A stretch of DNA of 64,000 bases from Cytophagales bacterium WSM2-2 (GTDB lineage Bacteria > Bacteroidota > Bacteroidia > Cytophagales > Cyclobacteriaceae). Below the pieces are notes generated by a model. It did not search any database and had not been told where the DNA came from. It worked only from the letters and a program-made list of their open reading frames with translations. Position 1 is the stretch's first letter. Each line of letters begins with the position of its first letter. Position numbers and translations under genes: made by a program. This document shows positions 37,212-44,383 of this stretch, piece by piece. The stretch spans positions 2,964,001-3,028,000 of the forward strand of contig BNHL01000001.1 of the NCBI GenBank assembly GCA_015472025.1, written 5' to 3'.

Positions 37212-37739
37212 ATGAATATGAAAATGATTTTATTCCTGATGATCGCCATGAATACATACGCACAAAATTCTTTTAAGGCTGAACGAATACAGCGATCTGC
37301 TTCATTTACAGTCAACACTACAATTGAAAAAGCATTTCCGTTTTTTGGACCGGTTCGCGAAAAAGAATGGGCTGCTGGTTGGGAGCCGCAGATTGTCTAT
37401 TCCAATCATCCGGAGGTAGAAGAACATATGATCTTCAAGACTTCTGGCGTGCAACATGGAGAGAGTGAGTTTCTTTGGATGCTCACGCAGTACAAACCTG
37501 AAACGTATTTTATTGAGTATACAGTTTCAACCCCGCAACGCGTTTGGTTTATCACTGTTCAATGCAAGGCCGCTGGAAAGAATACTAATGTTACCGTGAT
37601 TTATACTTACACCGGTTTGACTGAACAAGGAAATGAATTGAACAAACGCGCCATCGAAAAAATGTATACCGATAATCTCAAAGACTGGGAAGCAGAAATT
37701 AACTATTACCTCTCTACCGGAAAACAAAAAGAAAATTAA
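37212..37739 (+). CDS. SRPBCC-like exported protein
   Basis: 175 residues. The signal peptide is MNMKMILFLMIAMNTYAQ. The rest has the helix-grip order of the SRPBCC/START superfamily: RSASFTVNTTIEKAFPFFGPVREKEW, FKTSGVQHGESEFLWMLTQY, IEYTVSTPQRVWFITV, and a long final helix ending in the charged KQKEN tail. The ligand is unknown. It is followed after 13 bases by another SRPBCC protein gene with its own signal peptide, so the two probably form an operon of periplasmic lipid- or hydrophobe-binding proteins. Confidence 0.7.
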   Translation: MNMKMILFLMIAMNTYAQNSFKAERIQRSASFTVNTTIEKAFPFFGPVREKEWAAGWEPQIVYSNHPEVEEHMIFKTSGVQHGESEFLWMLTQYKPETYFIEYTVSTPQRVWFITVQCKAAGKNTNVTVIYTYTGLTEQGNELNKRAIEKMYTDNLKDWEAEINYYLSTGKQKEN

Positions 37740-37752
37740 ACATCCAAAAACC

Positions 37753-38331
37753 ATGAAAATCTGTAAAACCCTCGCTGCACTCCTGCTGGTTCAGGTTGCA
37801 TTCGCTCAGGCGCCAACGAAAGAGCGCATCCTCAGTATGTCGATTGAAGTAAATGCATCCGTGGACACGGTTTGGTCCCGCTGGACAACTGAATCCGGAC
37901 GCAAGAAATTTTTAGCGCCTTCATCAAAAATGGAATTGAAGACACTCGGCTTTATGGAAATTTTATTTATGCCACAGGCACCCGAAGGACAACGGGGAGC
38001 AGAAAACAACCGCGTGCTAGCCATTCAGGAAAAACAAATGCTGAGCTTCACCTGGGATGCACCACCTACTTTTCCGGAAATAAGGAAGCAAAGAACTGTG
38101 GTTGTTATCCGTTTTGAAAAACTGGCTGAGAAGAAAACGAAAGTCACGATTAACCAGATGGGCTGGGGCACAACTCCCGACTGGGATACGGTGTACGGTT
38201 ATTTCACCAAAGCCTGGAGTACGTTCGTTCTGCCCAACCTGAAATACTCATTGGAAGTGGGCCCGATAGACTGGAGTGATTTTCCAAATAAGCTTCCCAA
38301 AAACCTTGCTCCGGCAGTAGTAGCAAACTAA
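37753..38331 (+). CDS. SRPBCC (AHSA1-like) exported protein
   Basis: 192 residues with signal peptide MKICKTLAALLLVQVAFAQA. The AHSA1-type core runs from about 28: LSMSIEVNASVDTVWSRWTTESGRKKFLAPSS, then MLSFTWDAPPTFPE, and the typical TKVTINQMGWG and WSTFVLPNLKYSLE helix. Members bind small hydrophobic ligands or modulate chaperones; an exported version suggests ligand handling in the periplasm. It follows the other SRPBCC gene closely. Confidence 0.8.
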   Translation: MKICKTLAALLLVQVAFAQAPTKERILSMSIEVNASVDTVWSRWTTESGRKKFLAPSSKMELKTLGFMEILFMPQAPEGQRGAENNRVLAIQEKQMLSFTWDAPPTFPEIRKQRTVVVIRFEKLAEKKTKVTINQMGWGTTPDWDTVYGYFTKAWSTFVLPNLKYSLEVGPIDWSDFPNKLPKNLAPAVVAN

Positions 38332-38384
38332 ATTTCAAATAACAAATTTCCTGAACTTAAACTCATAACTTTAATTCAAACCTT

Positions 38385-38786
38385 ATGGACGTTAAACTCA
38401 ATTATCTCGCAGTACTCGTATCTGCACTTTCTACTTTCTTAATTGGTGGACTCTGGTATTCACCAGCAGTTTTTGGAAAAGCGTGGATGCGTGAAAACGG
38501 ATTCACAGAAGAAAGTATGAAGGGTGGCAACATGATCAAAATTTTTGGATTGGCATTCCTGCTGGCTGTCATCTCTGCTGTAAACCTGGCTATGTTCATG
38601 GGCCCTGAAAATGATCCGACTATGGGAGCGCTCTGGGGATTCCTGGCAGGAGCCGGATGGGTGGCAACTTTCGTGGGAACACACTATCTCTTCGAAAGAA
38701 AATCATTCACGCTGTTTTTGATCAACGCAGGTTATAGCATTGTTGCGCTGACAATCATGGGTGTGATACTGGCGGCCTGGAAGTGA
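38385..38786 (+). CDS. DUF1761 membrane protein
   Basis: 133 residues with four predicted membrane helices (about 5-23, 42-62, 72-93, 105-128). The sequence LNYLAVLVSALSTFLIGGLWYSPAVFGKAWM is the DUF1761 signature, followed by the central GALWGFLAGAGWVATFVG. The function of the family is unknown. It is probably transcribed with the SRPBCC pair. Confidence 0.85.
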   Translation: MDVKLNYLAVLVSALSTFLIGGLWYSPAVFGKAWMRENGFTEESMKGGNMIKIFGLAFLLAVISAVNLAMFMGPENDPTMGALWGFLAGAGWVATFVGTHYLFERKSFTLFLINAGYSIVALTIMGVILAAWK

Positions 38787-38796
38787 TTTTAATTGT

Positions 38797-38867
38797 TAGT
38801 TCTTAGTTGATCGTTGTTGGCTCACCACTCTAACAACTAAGAACTAACAACGATCAACTAAGAACTA
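38797..38867. repeat. Perfect 22-bp inverted repeat between convergent genes
   Basis: TAGTTCTTAGTTGATCGTTGTT (38797-38818) is exactly complementary to 38846-38867, with 27 bases between. The right arm covers the glnS stop codon. A 13-base word CAACTAAGAACTA is also repeated at 38834 and 38855, exactly 21 bases apart. No T-run follows on either strand, so it is a bidirectional stem protecting both transcript ends rather than a classical terminator. Confidence 0.8.
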
Positions 38868-40517
38868 CTTACTATCCCTCAACGTCACTGTTCTATTGAA
38901 AACCAATTTTTCTTTAGTAGAATCAGAGTCTAAACAGAAATAACCCATTCGTAAAAACTGAAACCGGTCTTCCGGTTTGGCGTTCGCTAATTCAGGTTCA
39001 GCGTAGACAGTATTTAATATTTGCAGGGAATTCGGATTCAGGTGATTTTTAAAATCATCTTCGATGGCATTCATGTCTTCTGCCAGGAACAGACGTTCAT
39101 ATTGTCTCACTTCAATTTTTACTGCGTCTTTGACGCTCACCCAGTGGATCACACCTTTTACGTGCACACCTGAAGTGTCGTGGCCGCTGCGGCTTTCGGG
39201 AATATATGTGCAATGCAACTCCGTTACATTTCCGTTAGCGTCTTTAATCACTTCTTCGCATTTGATAATAAACCCACTCTTCAATCGCACCATTCCTCCC
39301 GGTGACAACCGGAAATATTTCTTGGGAGGGACCTCCATGAAATCATCCTTCTCAATGTAAAGCTCGCGGCCGAATGGCATATCGCGCACGCCTGCGTTCT
39401 CTCTTTCAGTGTTGTTTTCCGAAGGCATCAGTTCCGATTTTCCTTCCGGGTAGTTAGTAATGACTACTTTCAACGGATCGAATACCACCATCCGCCTGTC
39501 GGCAATTTTATTGAGGTGTTCGCGCACGCAGAATTCAAGCAAACTAATATCAATAAGATTGTCGCGCTTGGCGATACCAATCTTGTCACAGAATTCACGG
39601 AAAGCTTCAGGAGTATAGCCTCGCCTGCGAGCCCCGCTGATGGTAGGCATGCGTGGATCATCCCAGCCGCTCACCAGTTTTTCATTCACCAGTTGCATCA
39701 GCTTGCGCTTGCTCATCATGGTGTAAGTCATATTTAACCGCGCGAACTCAAATTGTTTTGACGGGTAGATCTCCAGTTTCTCGATGAACCAGTTGTAAAG
39801 TTCACGGTGAGGCACAAACTCAAGCGTGCAGACGCTGTGCGTGATGTGTTCGATCGAATCACTCTGCCCGTGGGCGAAGTCATACATCGGGTATACACAC
39901 CAGGCATCTCCCGTGCGGTGATGATGTGCGTGTTTGATGCGATACAACACAGGATCGCGCATGAGCATATTTACGTGACCCATATCGATTTTGGCACGAA
40001 GTACTTTTGAGCCGTCAGAATGTTTACCCTCCTTCATTTCAGTAAACAGCTTCAAATTCTCTTCTATACTCCGGCTACGATACTGACTATTGACTCCCGG
40101 TTGCGTGGGGGTACCTTTTTGCGCTGCCATTTGTTCGCTGGTACTATCGTCCACGTAGGCCAGGCCTTTTTTAACGAGCGTTACGGCAAACTCATATAAC
40201 TGAGGGAAATAATCTGAAGCGTAAAGTTCCTCCGCCCACTCAAAGCCAAGCCACTTCACATCGTTCTTGATGTTCTCCACATATTCCGTTTCTTCGGTCA
40301 CCGGGTTGGTGTCGTCAAAGCGAAGGTTGGTCTTGCCGCCATATTTCTGGGTCAGACCGAAATTCAGGCAGATGCTTTTGGCATGGCCAATGTGCAGGTA
40401 TCCGTTAGGCTCGGGCGGGAACCGCGTAGCAATGGTCTTGTGCTTCCCCGATTTCAGGTCAGCCTCGATGATCTCTTCAATGAAATTTAAACTCTTCTCT
40501 TCCGTGGTCATAAACAA
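38865..40517 (-). CDS. glnS: Glutaminyl-tRNA synthetase
   Basis: 550 residues. Class I synthetase marks: the HIGH-type motif PPEPNGYLHIGHAKSI, RFDDTNPVTEE, the KMSKS-like MMSKRKLM, and DDPRMPTISGARRRGYTPEAFREF, which separates GlnRS from GluRS. The C-terminal beta-barrel anticodon-binding part follows (YIEKDDFMEVPPKKYFRLSPGG). Length is normal. A start two codons later (MTTEEK) is also possible. The presence of GlnRS means Gln-tRNA is charged directly. Confidence 0.95.
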   Translation of the reverse strand: MFMTTEEKSLNFIEEIIEADLKSGKHKTIATRFPPEPNGYLHIGHAKSICLNFGLTQKYGGKTNLRFDDTNPVTEETEYVENIKNDVKWLGFEWAEELYASDYFPQLYEFAVTLVKKGLAYVDDSTSEQMAAQKGTPTQPGVNSQYRSRSIEENLKLFTEMKEGKHSDGSKVLRAKIDMGHVNMLMRDPVLYRIKHAHHHRTGDAWCVYPMYDFAHGQSDSIEHITHSVCTLEFVPHRELYNWFIEKLEIYPSKQFEFARLNMTYTMMSKRKLMQLVNEKLVSGWDDPRMPTISGARRRGYTPEAFREFCDKIGIAKRDNLIDISLLEFCVREHLNKIADRRMVVFDPLKVVITNYPEGKSELMPSENNTERENAGVRDMPFGRELYIEKDDFMEVPPKKYFRLSPGGMVRLKSGFIIKCEEVIKDANGNVTELHCTYIPESRSGHDTSGVHVKGVIHWVSVKDAVKIEVRQYERLFLAEDMNAIEDDFKNHLNPNSLQILNTVYAEPELANAKPEDRFQFLRMGYFCLDSDSTKEKLVFNRTVTLRDSK

Positions 40518-40540
40518 TAAAACTCTAATGATAAAGAATG

Positions 40541-40548
40541 CAAAAATA
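40541..40548 (-). promoter_or_regulatory. Possible -7 box of glnS
   Basis: The reverse strand reads TATTTTTG, fitting TAnnTTTG, 24 bases before the glnS start. No convincing -33 element is seen. Confidence 0.35.
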
Positions 40549-40667
40549 GGTGAAATAGGAATGTTCTAATAATGGAATGATGACGTTTGGCCATTTATGC
40601 TGCTCAGAAAGATGAGCACCATATCGCTATCTGCAGTTGTAACAAGGCCAGGGGAAACAGTTTTATA

Positions 40668-40982
40668 TTAACCCCTCCCTACTAACTCTCCCCAAACCAT
40701 CATCGCTCTTCTTGTTATATCCATTGAGCCCGGTTTCATCTCAGTACTGTGTTTTTCTATAAGGTCATAGTAAAAATCGTAAACTTCGTCAGCTGGATCG
40801 GTGATGCCAACCAATGAGAGAATCGCTTCGCTCAAATCCATTTGATACATGCTGCCGTCAAGGTCTGTTTGTCTCAGATAGTTAAAGAACTTCCAACTTT
40901 TTAATTCTTCACGGATCAGGAATATGCAGAGATCGGACTCGCGTGGTAGATTAACAAGATGACTGGATGATATTAAGTTCAT
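40668..40982 (-). CDS. Small conserved hypothetical protein (paralogue of the protein at 57445)
   Basis: 104 residues, no signal peptide, helical. It shares a clear pattern with the 105-residue protein at 57445-57762: E-S/T-DLC, L-REELK-WKFFN-LR, LDG, YQ-DLS-AIL, and FYY-L-EK in the same order and spacing, roughly 40-45% identical by eye. I do not recognise a named family. Its upstream region is unusually rich in palindromes: GCTTAG/CTAAGC (41029-41046), TCAGGT/ACCTGA (41072-41085) and the 21-bp array at 41159-41314, which suggests tight transcriptional control. Confidence 0.65.
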   Translation of the reverse strand: MNLISSSHLVNLPRESDLCIFLIREELKSWKFFNYLRQTDLDGSMYQMDLSEAILSLVGITDPADEVYDFYYDLIEKHSTEMKPGSMDITRRAMMVWGELVGRG

Positions 40983-41158
40983 GATATGGCGTTTTGAGGG
41001 TAAGGAGCAAAATTGAATTCGATCTTTTGCTTAGTGCGGACTAAGCATTTATCCAGCCGATAGAAATATTATCAGGTGAACCTGAATCTTGATTTCGTGG
41101 AGTGAGTATGTGAAAAGAACGCAAAGACAATTTTGCTTATCAAAGCAGTCTCAAATTG

Positions 41159-41314
41159 TAACTGTTTCAATTTTATGGTGAATCAGCTCATCCTTGGAAT
41201 GAATCAGTTCATAAGATGATCGAACTGATTCAGTTTTTACAGGCCCAGTTTTAGAAGGAGATAAACTAGTTCATAATAAAGATGAACCAGTTCAGCTAAA
41301 AACCGAACTGGTTC
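41159..41314. repeat. Array of eight 10-bp near-palindromes at 21-bp spacing
   Basis: Units begin at 41159, 41180, 41201, 41222, 41242, 41263, 41284 and 41305, so every step is 21 bases except one of 20. Their sequences are TAACTGTTTC, GAATCAGCTC, GAATCAGTTC, GAACTGATTC, GGCCCAGTTT, AAACTAGTTC, GAACCAGTTC and GAACTGGTTC; the consensus is GAA-Y-Y-R-R-TTC. The third pairs perfectly with the fourth, and the seventh with the eighth. The 11-base spacers are not conserved. Twenty-one bases is two helical turns, so proteins would bind the same DNA face. The whole 40983-41380 stretch holds no gene. No known element is recognised. Confidence 0.85.
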
Positions 41315-41380
41315 GTATTTGAAGTGGGGAGGGGTACTCCCAAGAGCCGAAATTGAGCTTATTTCGATGATTTACGAGTA

Positions 41381-41842
41381 TTACTTCTTCTTTCCCTGTC
41401 CGAAAAAACGTACTGCCAAATCGTTGCTGACCACCTCAGCTCCCGGTACTTTCATTCTTGCGGCCTGCTTTACATTATTATAGAATGCGAGAGCTGCCAC
41501 GTACGCTTCACTGCCACAGAGCAATACGGTGTCGTCCAGGGTTTGTACCAATTGGTTTAGCGGACGCTGTACTTGTAGCAGAGCTTCCGTGGCATCCATG
41601 TCAATTTCCAGTTCACTAATGTCAAGGTAAGCAGGCACAAACTGTGCATTGGTTTTGGCAAAGTCCAGGGACTTTTGAACGAATGGCATGGTACCATCGC
41701 TCATTTTAGGAAGGTGCTTACGTTCTTCCGGTGCGAGCGCTACAAGGTACGGTGCCAGTACGGTATTGATGGTAGTGATTGCATCAAGCACTTGCTGCAA
41801 TTCGCCCGAAGGGATTTGAATAGAAACTCTGTTCTCTTGCAT
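41381..41842 (-). CDS. Conserved hypothetical protein
   Basis: 153 residues, cytoplasmic (no signal peptide or membrane helix), mainly helical and acidic in the middle: DISELEIDMDATEALLQVQRP. It ends with a basic KKK tail. The sequence pattern (VSIQIPSGELQQVLDAI, LAPEERKHLPKMSDGT, DDTVLLCGSEAYVAALAFYNNVK) is one I associate with a Bacteroidota-restricted family of unknown function, but no name or function can be given. Its stop precedes the palindrome array by about 65 bases. Confidence 0.7.
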   Translation of the reverse strand: MQENRVSIQIPSGELQQVLDAITTINTVLAPYLVALAPEERKHLPKMSDGTMPFVQKSLDFAKTNAQFVPAYLDISELEIDMDATEALLQVQRPLNQLVQTLDDTVLLCGSEAYVAALAFYNNVKQAARMKVPGAEVVSNDLAVRFFGQGKKK

Positions 41843-41901
41843 AGGTAATTGGTTAAATATTTCAGGAACCTACTTAAGGATGAGACTTTACGAACCGATT
41901 A

Positions 41902-41955
41902 ATTATTCTGAGGTAAGTGTGAATTAATCCATGGTATGAATTTGTTATCGATGCA
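41902..41955. repeat. Left copy of imperfect ~54-bp direct repeat flanking the toxin-antitoxin block
   Basis: ATTATTCT (41902), AATTAATC (41922) and GTATGAATTTGTTA (41934) recur in the same order and spacing exactly 1243 bases downstream (43145, 43165, 43177). Both copies end near ATGCA. Between the matching blocks the two copies have drifted. Confidence 0.6.
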
Positions 41956-41990
41956 ATAAGTGTCAATAGACAATAGAGCATTATTTTTAG

Positions 41991-42041
41991 GTGAGTACCT
42001 GGGGGAATACATCAGATGTTGAGATTGTAGACCATTACTAA
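41991..42041 (+). pseudogene. 3' remnant of a HigB (RelE-like) toxin gene
   Basis: A frame open from 41991 (after a TAG) to the TAA at 42039-42041 ends TWGNTSDVEIVDHY. HigB toxins typically end in a strand of the form D-V-E-I-x-D-Y-H just before higA. The next gene, a HigA antitoxin, starts 8 bases later, which is the normal higBA spacing. Only about 16 codons remain and no toxin sequence is visible upstream, so the toxin has been deleted. Confidence 0.65.
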
Positions 42042-42048
42042 CGGGTAC

Positions 42049-42321
42049 ATGAAAATGAGAAAACTAAAAAATATCCATCCAGGCGAAGTGCTTCAGGAAG
42101 AGTTTTTGATTCCCCTCGGATTGAGTGCTTACCGTCTTGCAAAAGACATTGGTATTCCACATACGCGGGTATCCAGGATTATCAAATGCAATAGAAGAGT
42201 CACTGCTGATACAGCTTTGCGGCTTGCAAAATATTTTGGCAATTCAGCCAAATTTTGGCTTGGACTTCAGGACGATTACGATATTGAAGAAGAAAGGCAA
42301 TTAAAATGCAAGCAACTGTAA
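42049..42321 (+). CDS. higA: HigA-family antitoxin (XRE helix-turn-helix), orphan
   Basis: 90 residues. The N-terminus KLKNIHPGEVLQEEFLIPLGLSAYRLAKDIGI is the hallmark of HigA/VapI antitoxins. The helix-turn-helix continues IPHTRVSRIIKCNRRVTADTALRLAKYFGNSAKFWLGLQDDYDIE, the family's conserved C-terminal half. The protein normally binds its operator and neutralises HigB, an mRNA interferase, but here the toxin is reduced to a scrap just upstream. It may now act as a stand-alone repressor or protect against related toxins. A second ATG lies two codons downstream. Confidence 0.9.
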   Translation: MKMRKLKNIHPGEVLQEEFLIPLGLSAYRLAKDIGIPHTRVSRIIKCNRRVTADTALRLAKYFGNSAKFWLGLQDDYDIEEERQLKCKQL

Positions 42322-42392
42322 TCTATCGAGAGTCTTGTCAATTCTTAGATGATTGAGCAATTTTTGGATTCACTAGAATGTATGGAAGGAAA

Positions 42393-42797
42393 TTATTTGG
42401 ACCAGTTGACAATAGTCAGCCCTTTAATCCTCTTGAAGTGCTCTGTATTATTTGTGATCAATTGAAGTTCGTTTGTGATCGCGATACCAGCAATGAGAGT
42501 GTCGGTGTGCCCAATTACAATCCCTTTCTTTTTTAGATCCGCCTGAATTACAGCTGCTACTTTAGCCATCCGTTGAGTTAAAGGAATGATTTTATTCAGT
42601 GAGACGAATTCCTCAAATTTTGCCAATTGCTTTCTCGCGTCTTTGTACAGAAGGCCGTTTAGAACTTCATAATATGTGATGATGCTCATGTTGATGAAGC
42701 CGTGTTCTTTAACATACTCGTCAGCATTTGCAATTACCTTTGGATTCCCTCGCAAGAACTCTGAGAGAATATCCGTATCAAGCATCGATGGCTTCAT
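42393..42797 (-). CDS. vapC: VapC-type PIN-domain toxin
   Basis: 134 residues of the PIN ribonuclease fold. The acidic metal-binding residues are visible at D7 (MLDTDILSEFLRGNP), E44 in the TYYEVLNGL helix, and D98 in IGHTDTLIAGIAI. The end (LITNNTEHFKRIKGLTIVNW) is the conserved final strand pattern of VapC. These enzymes cut specific RNAs, often initiator tRNA. The start overlaps the upstream antitoxin stop (ATGA), the standard toxin-antitoxin arrangement. Confidence 0.93.
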   Translation of the reverse strand: MKPSMLDTDILSEFLRGNPKVIANADEYVKEHGFINMSIITYYEVLNGLLYKDARKQLAKFEEFVSLNKIIPLTQRMAKVAAVIQADLKKKGIVIGHTDTLIAGIAITNELQLITNNTEHFKRIKGLTIVNWSK

Positions 42798-43030
42798 AGA
42801 TCGACTTTGCGATCAAAAAGTTTAATTCGCGATTTTTTTGTTTGGCGAACAAAATCAGAATAATCTTTTTTACTCATGCTACTGAAAGCGCCACCATAAG
42901 AAATGATTTTTTTACGGTCACGCTCTGTTTGCTTGGACGTAAGCGTTAATGACTGGATGAATTGATGCAAATCATCAAGCCGGTCAATCGGAAAATCTTT
43001 CAGTTCTTTTAATATAGTATTCAGTGTCAT
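42794..43030 (-). CDS. Antitoxin of the VapC-like toxin
   Basis: 78 residues from the ATG of MTLNTILKELKDFP; the start is supported by a -7 box at 43049-43056, which would lie too close to or inside a longer version. The N-terminal half has a short amphipathic helix (LKDFPIDRLDDLHQFIQSL) typical of small antitoxins. The C-terminal half is basic (KKSRIKLFDRKVDL) and probably wraps the toxin. A recognisable DNA-binding fold is not obvious. Assignment rests mainly on size and overlap with vapC. Confidence 0.8.
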   Translation of the reverse strand: MTLNTILKELKDFPIDRLDDLHQFIQSLTLTSKQTERDRKKIISYGGAFSSMSKKDYSDFVRQTKKSRIKLFDRKVDL

Positions 43031-43048
43031 TGAGATGTAAGTCTTTTG

Positions 43049-43056
43049 CAAAGGTA
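43049..43056 (-). promoter_or_regulatory. Promoter -7 box of the vapBC-like operon
   Basis: The reverse strand reads TACCTTTG, an exact TAnnTTTG, 18 bases before the antitoxin ATG. It would give a very short leader and supports the shorter antitoxin start. Confidence 0.5.
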
Positions 43057-43144
43057 ATAAATGTATGACGAGCTGCCCAGAGTGATCTTATTGATTATAT
43101 AAGTGTGTAAGCCTAGCCCAACTAAGCGTAATCTTCATCGGGAG

Positions 43145-43197
43145 ATTATTCTTTGACATATATCAATTAATCAGAAGTATGAATTTGTTAGCATGCA
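43145..43197. repeat. Right copy of imperfect ~54-bp direct repeat flanking the toxin-antitoxin block
   Basis: See the left copy at 41902-41955. The matching blocks are ATTATTCT (43145-43152), AATTAATC (43165-43172) and GTATGAATTTGTTA (43177-43190), then GC-ATGCA. Confidence 0.6.
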
Positions 43198-43221
43198 TCG
43201 GAAATAAGGGGCGCGATGGTA

Positions 43222-43235
43222 CGGGGAAAACCCCG
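43222..43235 (+). other. Small hairpin in the leader of the desaturase operon
   Basis: CGGGG, AAAA, CCCCG forms a five-pair stem with a tetraloop 36 bases before the desaturase ATG. GGT (43218) and ACC (43241) could extend it across an internal loop. It is a GC-rich island in an AT-rich leader; no known riboswitch is recognised. Confidence 0.35.
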
Positions 43236-43270
43236 GCTAGACCTCAGACAAAAAATAAATTGAACAAAAA

Positions 43271-44383
43271 ATGAATAAACTAAAATTTCAACGGGACGAA
43301 GGCACGGATTTCTATAAAGAACTGACGGCTGCGCTAGACCAGTATTTTTCCGCTAACAAAATCGGGAAAGAAGGCAACTACATTATGCTCTTTAAAATGG
43401 GAATGTATTTCGGGTTCGTCATCCTGTTTTATTTTCTCATGATCACATCCACAGGCCTATTGTCATTCTATGTTTTTTATCTGCTGCTGGGCCTGGCTGT
43501 TTTACTCACCGCCTTCAATGTTTCGCATGATGCTGCGCACGGAGTTGCTGTGAAGAGTAAATTCTGGAATAAAATGCTGTTCCAGGTCAGTTTTCAACTG
43601 CAGGGCAACAACGCCTACGTGTGGGGAAAAAATCATAACGAATCGCATCATCTCTATACGAATATCGAGGGTAGTGATATTGATGTGCTGAATAATCCCC
43701 TGGTGCGTATGACCGAGAGCCAGCCACTTCGGTGGTTTCACAAGTATCAACACTTGTACAGCCCGGTACTGTATTTGTTTTACTCGCTCAACTGGTTTTT
43801 GTTTCGTGAAACACTCATGCTGCTTAACTACACGAGCCGGACAATTAAGATCGACATTCCTAAATCAGAAGTTATCAAGTTGATTTTATTCAAACTCTTT
43901 TATGTGTTTTACATGATCGCCTTGCCAGCCTATCTGCTGCCTTTTGGCACGGGAGCTGTTTTGCTTGCATTTCTACTTAACCACTTTATGGTGTCATTGA
44001 TCTTTGTCGGTGTTCTGGGTGTATCTCATTTGTCCGACTATGTTCATCACCCAAAACCGGATAACGAGAACAAGCTGAATATGAGTTGGCCTAAACTGCA
44101 AATGCTTACATCAGTCGACTACAATGCGGGGAGTGTTTTCTTTAACTGGACCCTTGGAGGTTTCAATGCTCATGCGCTGCATCACCTGCTTCCGAATATC
44201 AGTCACATTCATTACCTCGACATCCTTCCCGTTTTCCGGGAGATCTGTAAGAAATACAATATCACTTATCTCGAGATGCCGTATGGTAAAGCGATCGTGG
44301 CCCACTTTCGTTTTCTGAAGGCCATGGGCCGGCAACAACAAATAAACCCAAGAAATTTTGAGAGACAGACATATTCATATTGA
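43271..44383 (+). CDS. Membrane fatty acid desaturase, first of a tandem pair
   Basis: 370 residues with four or more membrane helices. The three histidine boxes of acyl-lipid/front-end-type desaturases are HDAAH (86-90), HNESHH (122-127) and HALHH (301-305). NVSHDAAHGVAVKSKFWN and GSDIDVLNNPLVR resemble the delta-5/delta-6-like FA_desaturase family, although no cytochrome b5 domain is fused. It introduces a double bond using a di-iron centre. The next desaturase gene begins inside its last 26 bases, so the two are translationally coupled and may act in sequence. Confidence 0.88.
   Translation: MNKLKFQRDEGTDFYKELTAALDQYFSANKIGKEGNYIMLFKMGMYFGFVILFYFLMITSTGLLSFYVFYLLLGLAVLLTAFNVSHDAAHGVAVKSKFWNKMLFQVSFQLQGNNAYVWGKNHNESHHLYTNIEGSDIDVLNNPLVRMTESQPLRWFHKYQHLYSPVLYLFYSLNWFLFRETLMLLNYTSRTIKIDIPKSEVIKLILFKLFYVFYMIALPAYLLPFGTGAVLLAFLLNHFMVSLIFVGVLGVSHLSDYVHHPKPDNENKLNMSWPKLQMLTSVDYNAGSVFFNWTLGGFNAHALHHLLPNISHIHYLDILPVFREICKKYNITYLEMPYGKAIVAHFRFLKAMGRQQQINPRNFERQTYSY

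Noticed and set aside
41159-41314. CRISPR array
   Set aside because: Repeat units are 10 bases with 11-base spacers and the units alternate in orientation; CRISPR repeats are longer and uniform, and no cas genes are present.
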